Assembly: GCA_947629645.1 (NCBI GenBank)
Contig: CANREV010000006.1
Location: 38,853-102,852, forward strand
Length of the DNA: 64,000 nucleotides
Direction: 5' to 3'
From: an uncultured Acetatifactor sp.
GTDB taxonomy: Bacteria; Bacillota; Clostridia; Lachnospirales; Lachnospiraceae
Below the pieces are notes generated by a model that had not been told where the DNA came from, did not search any database, and saw only the letters and a program-made list of their open reading frames with translations. The translations under genes were made by a program, and so were the position numbers. Shown in pieces: positions 29,868 through 39,702 of the stretch. The first letter of the stretch is position 1; the number at the start of each line of letters is the position of its first letter.

Positions 29868-31180
29868 TGCTTACAACACTGAAAAACGCATTCAAAATTA
29901 AAGAGATAAGAGACAAGATCTTATTTACCTTTGCCATGCTGGTTGTGATCCGTATCGGATCGCAGCTGCCTGTGCCGGGGGTAAACGGCGAATACTTTAA
30001 ATCGTGGTTTGCTGCTCAATCTGATGGTGCGTTCAGTTTTTTTGATGCAATCACGGGCGGATCCTTTTTAAATATGTCTATTTTGGCGTTGAATATCAGT
30101 CCCTATATCACGTCCTCCATCATCATGCAGCTGCTTACGATTGCGATTCCCAAGCTTGAGGAAATGCAGCGTGACGGTGAAGATGGAAGGAAGAAGATCA
30201 TAGCTATCACAAGATATGTGACGGTGGCGCTTGCGCTGCTTCAGTCCACTGCCATGTCCATCGGATTCGGCAGACAGGGATATCTGACAGAGTTTACGGC
30301 GCTGAATGTGATTACATCGATCGTTACCCTTACCGCAGGCAGCGCGTTCTTAATGTGGGTAGGTGAGAGGATCACAGAGAAGGGGATCGGCAATGGCATT
30401 TCCATAGTGCTGGTCATCAACATCATTTCCAGGCTTCCCGAGGATCTGGGCAATCTGTTTGAGCAGTTTGTATTTGGAAAAGCGCCTGCAACGGCTATCC
30501 TTGCGGCAGTGATTATTTTTGCGATTATCATCGCTATGGTAGTGCTGGTCATCATTTTAAATGATGGTGTGCGCAAAATTCCTGTGCAGTACGCAAATAA
30601 AGTTCAGGGCAGGAAGATGGTAGGCGGGAACACGTCCAGTATTCCCCTCAAAGTCAATACTTCCGGCGTTATCCCTGTCATTTTTGCTCAGTCGCTGCTC
30701 CAGCTTCCGATCTACATCTCCAGTTTTGCGGGGTATAAGGGGACAGGCGTATGGAGCGAGATTTTAAAGTATCTGAACTCCGGTTACTGGTGTAATCCCA
30801 GCCAGCTGAAATATTCTGTCGGATTACTGGTATATATTGTATTGATCGTATGTTTCGCGTACTTCTATACATCCATCACCTTTAATCCGTTGATGATCGC
30901 CGACAATATGAAAAAGCAGGGCGGGTTTATCCCGGGTATCAGACCCGGAAAGCCTACCAGCGATTATCTGAACAAAGTGCTCAACTATATCGTATTTGTG
31001 GGCGCTGTGGGTCTGACGATCATTGCGGTGCTTCCGTACATCTTCAGCGGTGTATTCGGGGCAAACGTATCCTTCGGCGGCACCAGCCTGATCATTATCG
31101 TCAGTGTGATACTGGAGACGATGAAACAGCTGGAATCTCAGATGCTGGTCCGCAATTACAAAGGTTTTTTGGAGAGCTGA
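29867..31180 (+). CDS. secY: Preprotein translocase subunit SecY
   Basis: IRIGSQLPVPGVNGEYF; multiple TM; FIPGIRPGKPTSDYLNKVLN. Confidence 0.98.
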   Translation: MLTTLKNAFKIKEIRDKILFTFAMLVVIRIGSQLPVPGVNGEYFKSWFAAQSDGAFSFFDAITGGSFLNMSILALNISPYITSSIIMQLLTIAIPKLEEMQRDGEDGRKKIIAITRYVTVALALLQSTAMSIGFGRQGYLTEFTALNVITSIVTLTAGSAFLMWVGERITEKGIGNGISIVLVINIISRLPEDLGNLFEQFVFGKAPATAILAAVIIFAIIIAMVVLVIILNDGVRKIPVQYANKVQGRKMVGGNTSSIPLKVNTSGVIPVIFAQSLLQLPIYISSFAGYKGTGVWSEILKYLNSGYWCNPSQLKYSVGLLVYIVLIVCFAYFYTSITFNPLMIADNMKKQGGFIPGIRPGKPTSDYLNKVLNYIVFVGAVGLTIIAVLPYIFSGVFGANVSFGGTSLIIIVSVILETMKQLESQMLVRNYKGFLES

Positions 31181-31192
31181 TCTCCTGGAAAA

Positions 31193-31227
31193 GAGGTGTA
31201 ACTCCTAAGGGGTTACATCTTTTTTTG
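31193..31227 (+). terminator. Terminator after secY
   Basis: GAGGTGTAACTCC TAA GGGGTTACATC followed by T tract. Confidence 0.75.
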
Positions 31228-31469
31228 TGGTATGACGGTCATGTCCGTGTTCTGTGACGAGGCGAAAGACCACACAGGCATAGCTGCCAACGAAATTGAT
31301 ACAAATTAATCCATGGGATAGACTACAGAGGGCACAGGCTGTGTAAACGGAGAAAGCGATTTGCTTGAATTTTATTGTAAAAACGGGAAGTTTTCGGTAT
31401 AATTAAGATGTAATGAGAGAAAGCTATTTAAGTCTTTCCAGCTGAAAACATGATGAGCGAGGCGGTAAC

Positions 31470-32262
31470 ATGGCGCAGAATACACCTAAACGTAAGATAA
31501 GGGACAGCGTATTTACAAATCTTTTTCAAGATAAAAAGTATCTGCTCCGCCTGTATCAGACGCTTCACCCAGAGGACAGCGATGTGACGGAAGATGATAT
31601 AAAAGATGTCACCCTGAAACATATACTGGTGGACGCAGATTATAATGACCTTGGATTTTCAGTGGGCGACAGATTAGTCATTATGGTCGAAAGCCAGACA
31701 AAGTGGACATTGAATATTATCGTACGCGCGCTGATGTATCTGATACAGACATACCATGATTATTTTAAGCGAACCGAGCAAAATCTGTATGGCTCTAGGA
31801 AAGTGAATATAATTTTTTTTTGACGGTGAAAAGATAGCGATAGATGCAGAGGTCAAGGTGCTGTATCAGGAAGATGAAAACAGCATCATCGGGCAATATA
31901 TTATTTTCTGCAAGGTATATAGTGAGCAGAGAAAGAAACATGGGCAGACAAAGGAAGCGGTAACGGAAACAATCCGTATCTGCAAAGATAGGAACGTGCT
32001 GAAAGAATATCTGGAAGGAAGGGAACAGGAGGTGGTTGACATGATGATGACATTGTTTGATGATGAGTATGTGTTGGAGGCGTATGTGAGGGATATTGCA
32101 AAGGATGTTGCAAAGGATGTTGAAGATAAAAAGGACAGAGAAACCGCAGAGAGAATGATAAAGGCTGGAAAACTATCCATTGAGGAAATTGCAGACTATG
32201 TTCCCGCATTATCACTCGATGAATTAAAGAAAATCGAAGCTAAGGTCATGCAGATGGCATAA
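31470..32262 (+). pseudogene. Rpn-family (PD-(D/E)XK nuclease/transposase-like) gene, frameshifted at a T9 run
   Basis: ORF 31470-31823 (RKIRDSVFTNLFQDKKYLLRLYQTLHPED) and ORF 31858-32262 (RMIKAGKLSIEEIADYVPALSLDELKKIEA) join in frame if one T is removed from T9 at 31813-31821. Confidence 0.7.
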
Positions 32263-32291
32263 ATCAAAACTTAATGTGATAATAACAGCGT

Positions 32292-32340
32292 CAGAGCGTG
32301 TAGAAGCCGTAAATCGGTTTGTCTATACGCTCTGTTTTTT
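32292..32340 (+). terminator. Rho-independent terminator after the Rpn-like locus
   Basis: CAGAGCGTGTAGA (32292-32304)/TCTATACGCTCTG (32322-32334) plus T6. Confidence 0.8.
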
Positions 32341-32643
32341 GACCCAAGAGAGAAACGTATGGAAAAGAAGTTACAGTTCGTTCAGAGGCTGGACTGTTAC
32401 GAAAAGAAAGCAGACAAAGGTGGCAGGATGTGTCAGTTGTTTGGACTACTATAACGAGAGTCACGCTTTGAAGATAAGTTAAACTATTTGATTATTTTAA
32501 CGAAATTAAAGACAAAAAACAGGTGATATTGGTTGTTTTTGCATAGTGACTGGTTGAAAATGGCAGGATTTAGTCTCAAACCGATGATATCCTTAAAATG
32601 GTAGTTTGTCCATTATGACAAAAATTTTCAGAGGAGGTAAGAG

Positions 32644-35600
32644 ATGTTAAGAAAAAGAGTTCTATCGTTTGCACTCTGCGCCTGTCTGGTAATAACGCCA
32701 GCATTGACCGCAAGTGCAAGCAGCGTGCAACCCGGAGACACCGCGCAAAGCGCATCTGAGGAAACCGATTCCGGCAGTGGGGGGGGGTATACTGATAATC
32801 AGGTAACCTCTGATGATGCTGACGATGCGGAGAGTTCTGATACTACAGAGAGTTCTGATACTGTGGAGAGTTCTGATACTACAGAGAATTCTGATACTGT
32901 GGAGAGTTCTGATACTGCAGAGAATTCTGACATTGCAGAAGTTGCTCCTATCATGGAGGATCCGATTATGCCCATTGACATGGGCGGCGTATCTTCCCAT
33001 GATTACGAGAACACGTTTTCCAGTCAGGAAGATCTGGATAAGATTGCAAAGGGAACAGGAGATATGAGTCCTAAGGAATTAGCCAGCGGGACGGATACCT
33101 ACGCAAAATTTGGCTGGGATAATCAAAAAGGTGACAGATCGAGCAAGCTGTCTATCAGGGAAGGTATTGCCACCAATGCAGATGTACAGTTTGATATGAC
33201 GCTGGAATTGTATAACCAGGCAGACTATGTGGACTTTCGATTGATCAGTCCTGCAAGTCCTGATTCTTATTTCACTTTGCGTTATGATAGCGATTACAAG
33301 CTGTATTATTATACTGATAGTGCGGAAAATAAGGTGGATACCGGATTGAGCGGGCAGAACAAATGGTTTACGGTCACGGCTGACTTTAACTATCTCACGC
33401 ATTCCGTGAATCTGACCATTGCGGCAAAGGATGGCGAAGGATCTTATACACAGGAAAATATTGCCATTGCGGAGGCGGCCAATGGTCTGAGCCAGTTAAC
33501 CTTCTATATGGGAAGGAAAGCAGGAATTAATTGCGGCACAACTATAGGGCTTGATAATGTGACGGCTGATTTTACAGAACCGTCTGCAACGGATATTGTG
33601 GAACTTAAGAAGATTGACAATGTAAGTCTGACAACGGACACTTACAAGGATTTCGTGTTCCCGACCAAAGTGACGGCAACACTGGGAAGCGGTGATACGC
33701 TGGAGGTAGATCTTGAAAAATGGACGTCCGAGCCTGCGTTTGATCTTGCTACTGCTGTGACGGGCAGTTATATTTGGACGGCTCAATTGAAAGTCCCTGA
33801 GGGAAATGGCAATCCTTTTGATCTTGCCGCGTCTTTTCAGATGGACTACCTCAAAGAAGTGAAAGAGCATGATTACCAGAATAGTTTTTCCCTTGATGCT
33901 AACGCTAAGGAATTCGGAGAGTGGGGCAAGAGCATGAATAAAACCTCCGGTACGGGCGTTATGAATCTTTCCATAGCAACGGAAGAGAACGACAATAAAT
34001 ATCTGCTTGCAACTCAAAAAGCCGGAGGAAGCAGGGGTTCTCGTCTTGACTTGAATACCGGCATTGTCGGAGCCGCTACCGTGGAGTTTGACTGGATGCC
34101 CATAGAGGTTTCCGGGGGCGGAGTGGGTTCTATCATGTTCGGAGCTCCCGATATGTGGCATCCCTATTTAACGCTGCGCTTGAATGCAGATAATAAGATC
34201 AGCGTATATACGGAAGACCGGTTGAAAGACAGTGCAACGACCCAGAAAGAGTTCGAGGGCATGATTACCGCGGACGAAGCCATTGACACAGGCATGGGAG
34301 AAGCCAATAAATGGTTTAACGTAAAGATTGTTTTTAATTATGTAAATCATACGGCAGAATTGACTATTAAGGCGAAAGACGCTGCAGGCGGCCTTGCCAA
34401 AGTTGCAGATGACGTTTTCACACAGACGATACCGATCGAACCGGAGGCAAACGGCATTAGATACTTTGCTATCGTTATGCAAAGGCTGACAGGAGATACC
34501 ACGTTTACAATGGGATTGGATAATCTGAATGTGGATTCTGTTTCTTTTAATCCTGATGACATTATTTCTATCGTACAGCCTGATGATGTGAAAGTGGCAA
34601 AAGTTAATTTTGACCAATTAAAATGGCCAACCTCAGTACAGGTTAAACTGGGAGATGGAAGCATCGTTGATCTGCCTTTGGGCGACTGGTCAGCCGAACC
34701 TGTATTTAATCCGGAGGAAGCGGGGAATTATGTGTGGAAAGCGCCTCTTGTACTCGGTGCGTTGAAGAATCCGCTTAATTTTGAAGCGACTTTTAAAATG
34801 CAGTATACCTTGTATCCTTTCCCTACATATCTGCATAATCCGAAGACGTTGGAACTGGAATTCGGACAGGAATGGGACGGAAGTTTCCCTGAAACTGTAA
34901 CGGCCTTTATGAGCAACGGTACAATGATGGAAATACCCATTGACGAGACTACATGGACCCCTATCCGTCCTTTTAATGCGGATGAAGAAGGCATCTATGT
35001 ATACGGCGCAAATGTCAAGGGCGAGGAAGGCGTTTCGGAGATTTTAGAAGATCAGCTGCGCCCTAACGAGAATCATGCGACCTACCAGCAGGAAGGTTAC
35101 GACTTTGATATTTTCTACAGGATAAATTACTATACGACTGAAAATCGCTACAACGCGAATACGCGGTCCATGGAGTATTTGAACAGAGGTGTGTACGCTG
35201 TTCAGACCGGTGGCGGTGTGTATGTCTCATGGAGAATCCTGGCTACTGAGTATGGCGATAACGTAACATTTGAAGTATACCGCAATGGTGAAAAGATTGC
35301 GGATGTGAATAACCTGACCAATTATTTTGACGCAGGGGGAAAGGCAGGCGATGTCTATTCTGTTGCCATGAAAGGAGGCGTTGTCTACCCTGATGATACG
35401 TTTACCGCAATTGATAAGGATTATTTGTCTATCCCGATGCAGAAGCCTGACCCGCAGCCCAGCAAGAGCGGCGAGATGGCTGACTATACATTGAACGATG
35501 CAGGTGTGGCTGATGTGGACGGAGACGGTCAGTACGAGGTCATTGTAAAATGGTATCCTACTAATTCCTTTGATTCAGGAAAGGCAGTGAAACCTTCTTC

Positions 35601-37869
35601 CCCTACCATTTTTGATGTGTACGAGATGGACGGAACACCTTTGTGGAGACTGAATCTTGGATTAGAGATGCCTTCCGGCGCGCACTTTAACCAGTTTATC
35701 TTCTATGATTTAGATGAGGATGGCAAGGCGGAGCTGTTCATCAAGACGTCTGATGGCGCGATTACTTACAAGCCTAATGCAGACGGTAAATTCGACATGA
35801 CGGACGAAAGCACTATTGTATCCTACATCGGCGACAAGAATGTTGTGCCCGGAAGCAATGTGGGCGATAACGGCCATATGCTTGCAAGCACCAATGAGTA
35901 TGTGACAGTCTTTAACGGACTTACCGGCAAGGAAATCCAGACCATTGATTATGTAAATAAGACTGGGGATTATACGGATTGGGGACTTGCAGGAGGCGGC
36001 AAGAATGACGGCGGCAACAGATCCGCGCGTTATAATATGGCAGTGGCATATCTGCCTAAGTCCGAAGGCAGCAGTGAAACCATTCCCGCCGTATTGTTTA
36101 ACCGCGGCTACTACAATAAAACCACAGTTGCCGCATACACTCTGAGAGATGGAAATATTTGTCTGGAGTGGAACTTTGTAACGGAAAATGATACCCAATA
36201 TGCCGGAAAAGGCAACCATAATATCGCAACCGGCGACTTGGACAACGATGGTTTTGATGAGTTGGTAATCGGCGCTTTGGCGTTGGATCATGATGGTTCT
36301 GTGCTCTGGGCAAAGGACGGCGAAAACGGACAGGATCATCAGGGACATGCGGATTCCATTCATTTGTCCGCTATGCTTCCCGGTTCTACGCAGCTGTATG
36401 TCATGACACCTTCCGAAGAGACGGGTTCTACTCTGAACTATATGGTGTCTAATGCGGCTACCGGTGCGCGTCTTATGGGTAATTTCTTTGCTCCTGCAGA
36501 TATCGGGCGCGGTGTGGCGGCTAATATTACGCCTACTCCCGGTTTTGAGTTTTGGGCAAGTAATCCCAACAGTGAGGCGGAGCAGACATATCAGGGAGGA
36601 ATTTATAACCTTACCAGTGGCGTGCTTTCAGCGGAAAAACCGGATAATTTCAGTACGAACTGGGTGCTGTACTGGGATGGCGACTTACTCTCCGAACTGG
36701 GCGATGGACAGGATCCCAGCCAGGGGGACGGACCTATGTCCGTGTTTAAATATGATTGGGAGGGTAACGCGTTAAAGACGATATATAACTTTGCGGGCAC
36801 CCACACCAACAATAGTACCAAGAATAATCCCAGCCTGACAGCAGATCTGTTTGGCGACTGGCGTGAGGAAGTTTTACTCCCTTCCGCGGATAATAATGAA
36901 CTCCGTATTTACATGACTACAGAAGATACGGAATATATGATTTACACGCTGATGCATGATCCGGTATACCGCAATGCGGTTGCAAATCAGAATACGTCTT
37001 ACAATCAACCGGCCCATGTAGGATTTTATCTGGGGGAGGATAATAGGGACGAAGTTCTGTCTTTGAATCTGACCACGCCGAATATTCGTTATACTACGAG
37101 ACGTGAGTTAGCTGTCGATGTAATAGAAGATGAAGCGGAAGTGGTAAAGGAATTTGACAGTCTGTTCTCCGGTGAAAAAGGTGATGCCATCAAGAAAGCA
37201 ACCGGCGTTTCCACAGGCGCTGATTTACTGGATTATATGAGAAATAAGGTTATTACAGATGCCGGAAACGCTTCTCTGGGAAAGATTGCCGATGGTCAGA
37301 CAAAGGTTGTGGATATTAAACTCCTCCTTACCGTTTTCAAGTATGATGAAGCAGGGAATGAAGTGACAGAAACCGTACAGGTTACGGAAGAGAACTTCCC
37401 CGCTGACGGTTTGGATGTGGTGATCCCTTATCCGGAGGGAACCAATGGTACAGATTACGATTTCGCAATCACTCATATGTTTACAATGAGCAGCAATGCG
37501 GGACAGACGGAATTCTTTGCTTCCGTAAATAACGGGGGCATAGAGAAGACCGAAAAAGGCCTTAAGATTCATATTACAGGCACATCTCCTTTTGCAATCG
37601 CATGGCGGGACGCTGTGAAGGAAGATCTTACCCAGAAACCTGATGATTCCGGCACCACTGGGAAACCTGATGATTCAGAACCCGTTGAGGAAAACAATGA
37701 GGAGGAATCTGCCGGAGATACCGGCGATAACGTTGTGCAGTCGGTTGTGCCGAAGACCGGAGACCATATGGATACCGCAATTATGATCTGGACGGCTGTT
37801 TTGATTGTCGCTGCTGCAGGCGCAGGCGTATTTGTAGTAAGAAAGCGCTGCGAAAATAAAGCGGAGTGA
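32644..37869 (+). CDS. Cell-wall-anchored rhamnogalacturonan lyase (PL11-like) with N-terminal binding/Ig-like repeats
   Basis: Signal peptide; catalytic-type region YTLNDAGVADVDGDGQYEVIVKWYPTNSFD...ADLFGDWREEVLLPS...YNQPAHVGFYLGEDN; C-terminal VPKTGD + TM + RKR. Confidence 0.85.
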   Translation: MLRKRVLSFALCACLVITPALTASASSVQPGDTAQSASEETDSGSGGGYTDNQVTSDDADDAESSDTTESSDTVESSDTTENSDTVESSDTAENSDIAEVAPIMEDPIMPIDMGGVSSHDYENTFSSQEDLDKIAKGTGDMSPKELASGTDTYAKFGWDNQKGDRSSKLSIREGIATNADVQFDMTLELYNQADYVDFRLISPASPDSYFTLRYDSDYKLYYYTDSAENKVDTGLSGQNKWFTVTADFNYLTHSVNLTIAAKDGEGSYTQENIAIAEAANGLSQLTFYMGRKAGINCGTTIGLDNVTADFTEPSATDIVELKKIDNVSLTTDTYKDFVFPTKVTATLGSGDTLEVDLEKWTSEPAFDLATAVTGSYIWTAQLKVPEGNGNPFDLAASFQMDYLKEVKEHDYQNSFSLDANAKEFGEWGKSMNKTSGTGVMNLSIATEENDNKYLLATQKAGGSRGSRLDLNTGIVGAATVEFDWMPIEVSGGGVGSIMFGAPDMWHPYLTLRLNADNKISVYTEDRLKDSATTQKEFEGMITADEAIDTGMGEANKWFNVKIVFNYVNHTAELTIKAKDAAGGLAKVADDVFTQTIPIEPEANGIRYFAIVMQRLTGDTTFTMGLDNLNVDSVSFNPDDIISIVQPDDVKVAKVNFDQLKWPTSVQVKLGDGSIVDLPLGDWSAEPVFNPEEAGNYVWKAPLVLGALKNPLNFEATFKMQYTLYPFPTYLHNPKTLELEFGQEWDGSFPETVTAFMSNGTMMEIPIDETTWTPIRPFNADEEGIYVYGANVKGEEGVSEILEDQLRPNENHATYQQEGYDFDIFYRINYYTTENRYNANTRSMEYLNRGVYAVQTGGGVYVSWRILATEYGDNVTFEVYRNGEKIADVNNLTNYFDAGGKAGDVYSVAMKGGVVYPDDTFTAIDKDYLSIPMQKPDPQPSKSGEMADYTLNDAGVADVDGDGQYEVIVKWYPTNSFDSGKAVKPSSPTIFDVYEMDGTPLWRLNLGLEMPSGAHFNQFIFYDLDEDGKAELFIKTSDGAITYKPNADGKFDMTDESTIVSYIGDKNVVPGSNVGDNGHMLASTNEYVTVFNGLTGKEIQTIDYVNKTGDYTDWGLAGGGKNDGGNRSARYNMAVAYLPKSEGSSETIPAVLFNRGYYNKTTVAAYTLRDGNICLEWNFVTENDTQYAGKGNHNIATGDLDNDGFDELVIGALALDHDGSVLWAKDGENGQDHQGHADSIHLSAMLPGSTQLYVMTPSEETGSTLNYMVSNAATGARLMGNFFAPADIGRGVAANITPTPGFEFWASNPNSEAEQTYQGGIYNLTSGVLSAEKPDNFSTNWVLYWDGDLLSELGDGQDPSQGDGPMSVFKYDWEGNALKTIYNFAGTHTNNSTKNNPSLTADLFGDWREEVLLPSADNNELRIYMTTEDTEYMIYTLMHDPVYRNAVANQNTSYNQPAHVGFYLGEDNRDEVLSLNLTTPNIRYTTRRELAVDVIEDEAEVVKEFDSLFSGEKGDAIKKATGVSTGADLLDYMRNKVITDAGNASLGKIADGQTKVVDIKLLLTVFKYDEAGNEVTETVQVTEENFPADGLDVVIPYPEGTNGTDYDFAITHMFTMSSNAGQTEFFASVNNGGIEKTEKGLKIHITGTSPFAIAWRDAVKEDLTQKPDDSGTTGKPDDSEPVEENNEEESAGDTGDNVVQSVVPKTGDHMDTAIMIWTAVLIVAAAGAGVFVVRKRCENKAE
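32779..32787 (+). repeat. G9 homopolymer within the PL11-like coding sequence
   Basis: agtGGGGGGGGGtat encodes Ser-Gly-Gly-Gly-Tyr. Confidence 0.9.
32830..32937 (+). repeat. Six 18-bp in-frame tandem repeats
   Basis: GAGAGTTCTGATACTRYR units encoding (E)(S/N)SDTxE repeats. Confidence 0.9.
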
Positions 37870-37918
37870 CAGGCGGACAGGAGAAACAGAAGCAGAAAAG
37901 CAGAAAGAATAAAGTTAA

Positions 37919-37947
37919 GGCTCTCGGAGTTCTTCCGAGAGCCTTTT
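37919..37947 (+). terminator. Terminator between convergent PL11-like and sortase genes
   Basis: GGCTCTCGGA-GTTCT-TCCGAGAGCC-TTTT, perfect 10-bp stem. Confidence 0.85.
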
Positions 37948-37959
37948 CAGGTCATATTT

Positions 37960-38811
37960 TTATTTAGACGGTTCGTATTCATTCAGAATCCCCATGACGA
38001 CATAGCGGGAGTCGTCCGTTTCATAGCTGCAGGTGGCGAGGGTTATGATATGGTCCTCGATGGTGGGAACAACATTGCTTTTGAAATAGGATTTTCTGAC
38101 CATGGATTTCAGCCATGTCTGAAAGTCTTCTTCACTTGCAAAGGTAAGCTGCCATACATTGCTTTCCGTGTCGGTCAGAAATCCGGCGAAGACATCCACC
38201 CGATAAGTTTTCTCGGGAGTGACGATCCAGTAAGCCGGATGCGCGTCATAGTAGGACTGTTCTGTGTAATCCACAAGGGATGCGAACATGGCGCCGTTTT
38301 TCATATGATGACCATAGAACAGGCTGTTTTCATCGGACAAATCCTTGTTGTTCAAAACATCCAGAAAGATAGCGCCGTTTTTATTTTCGGCTTTGTCAAA
38401 GGTATGGGTCTGATAGTATGCATTGTCTGCACCCTGAACAAGGGGATAATTAATGGGGCTGTCCTGAAGATAGATCCAACCGATACAGTCGCTGTTTAAG
38501 GCTTTGAGAGAATCGAAATCCACCGTGGGGGGCGGAGCAAGTACAAATTCTTTTTCCTCCGGAGAGGGGGAAGTCCCCGGTGTCTGTGCAGGATCCGGTT
38601 CCTCCGGAAGAAATACATACGGTTCGAGTTCGTGATAGACCTGGCTGCCGACAGTGTACTCTCTGATAAGAAAGAACAAAGCGCAGAACGCGGTCAGTAT
38701 CACAACGATAATTACCGACAGAATCGCGATTTCCTTTTTGCTCCAGTTTTTCGTCTTGTCCTTTATCAGCTCCTTTATACGAACCATTTGGTTCCTGACT
38801 TGATCCATCAT
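37960..38811 (-). CDS. Class B sortase
   Basis: N-terminal TM; NSDCIGWIYLQDSPINYPLVQGADNAYYQTHTF; LATCSYE active-site motif. Confidence 0.88.
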   Translation of the reverse strand: MMDQVRNQMVRIKELIKDKTKNWSKKEIAILSVIIVVILTAFCALFFLIREYTVGSQVYHELEPYVFLPEEPDPAQTPGTSPSPEEKEFVLAPPPTVDFDSLKALNSDCIGWIYLQDSPINYPLVQGADNAYYQTHTFDKAENKNGAIFLDVLNNKDLSDENSLFYGHHMKNGAMFASLVDYTEQSYYDAHPAYWIVTPEKTYRVDVFAGFLTDTESNVWQLTFASEEDFQTWLKSMVRKSYFKSNVVPTIEDHIITLATCSYETDDSRYVVMGILNEYEPSK

Positions 38812-38964
38812 CTGATATGTCCTCCCTTGTTTCCGGTTCCTTTGAGTATTCCGGCTTTTTCTGATATTATCTGACTGCTTTATTTTAGCAAAGTCTGTAA
38901 GGGACTGTCAATATGGTTAAAACAGGGGTTTTTTAACAAAATGATATTTTTAGCAGGATAGATA

Positions 38965-38993
38965 TTGAAAATTCCCAATAAAATAGTTACAAT
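38965..38993 (+). promoter_or_regulatory. Promoter of adk-map-infA operon
   Basis: TTGAAA (38965-38970), 17-bp spacer, TACAAT (38988-38993). Confidence 0.6.
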
Positions 38994-39054
38994 AAAATTG
39001 TTGTGTCAATGCTAAGTAAAAGCGAATATGATGACATTTTATACGGAGGCAGAA

Positions 39055-39696
39055 ATGAAGATAATAATGTTGGGTGCGCCCGGTGCAGGAAAAGGTACGC
39101 AGGCTAAGATGATCGCTGAGAAATACGAGATCCCCCATATTTCCACGGGAGATATTTTCCGCGCTAATATCAAGAACGGTACAGATCTTGGCAGGGAGGC
39201 AAAAAAATACATGGATCAGGGACTTTTGGTTCCCGATGAACTGACGGTCAAAATCCTGCTTGACAGGGTGGCTCAGGCGGACTGTGAGAACGGATATGTG
39301 CTGGATGGATTTCCGCGTACGATTCCGCAGGCCGAAGTGCTGGACGAAGCCTTAACAAAATTAGGCGAAAAGATCGACTATGCTATCAATGTGGATGTTC
39401 CGGATGATCATATTGTAACAAGGATGTCCGGCAGACGCGCCTGCTTAAAGTGCGGCGCTACCTATCATATGGAGCATATTCCCCCCAAAAAGGAAGGAAT
39501 CTGTGACAACTGCGGCAGCGAGCTGGTACTTCGGGATGATGATAAGCCCGAGACCGTACAAAACCGCTTGAAGGTATACCATGAGCAGACACAGCCCCTG
39601 ATTGATTTCTATACGGAAAAAGGCGTGCTGAAAACCGTTGACGGCACTTTAGAGATGCAGGATGTCTTTGCCGCAATCACGGCGATTCTGGGGTAG
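39055..39696 (+). CDS. adk: Adenylate kinase
   Basis: MKIIMLGAPGAGKGTQAKMIAEKY; zinc-type lid CLKCGATYH...CDNCG. Confidence 0.97.
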   Translation: MKIIMLGAPGAGKGTQAKMIAEKYEIPHISTGDIFRANIKNGTDLGREAKKYMDQGLLVPDELTVKILLDRVAQADCENGYVLDGFPRTIPQAEVLDEALTKLGEKIDYAINVDVPDDHIVTRMSGRRACLKCGATYHMEHIPPKKEGICDNCGSELVLRDDDKPETVQNRLKVYHEQTQPLIDFYTEKGVLKTVDGTLEMQDVFAAITAILG

Positions 39697-39702
39697 AAGG
39701 CT

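Noticed and set aside
32387-32406. GGCTGGACTGTTACGAAAAG resembling the end of the 36-bp repeat
   Set aside because: Only about 20 bp similar, lacks the hairpin half, and falls in what may be a decayed coding stretch (MEKKLQFVQRLDCYEKKADKGGRMCQLF), so not counted as a copy.
32813-33067. 84-aa ORF MMLTMRRVLILQRVLILWRV...
   Set aside because: Out-of-frame reading of the 18-bp repeats in the PL11-like gene; repeat artefact.
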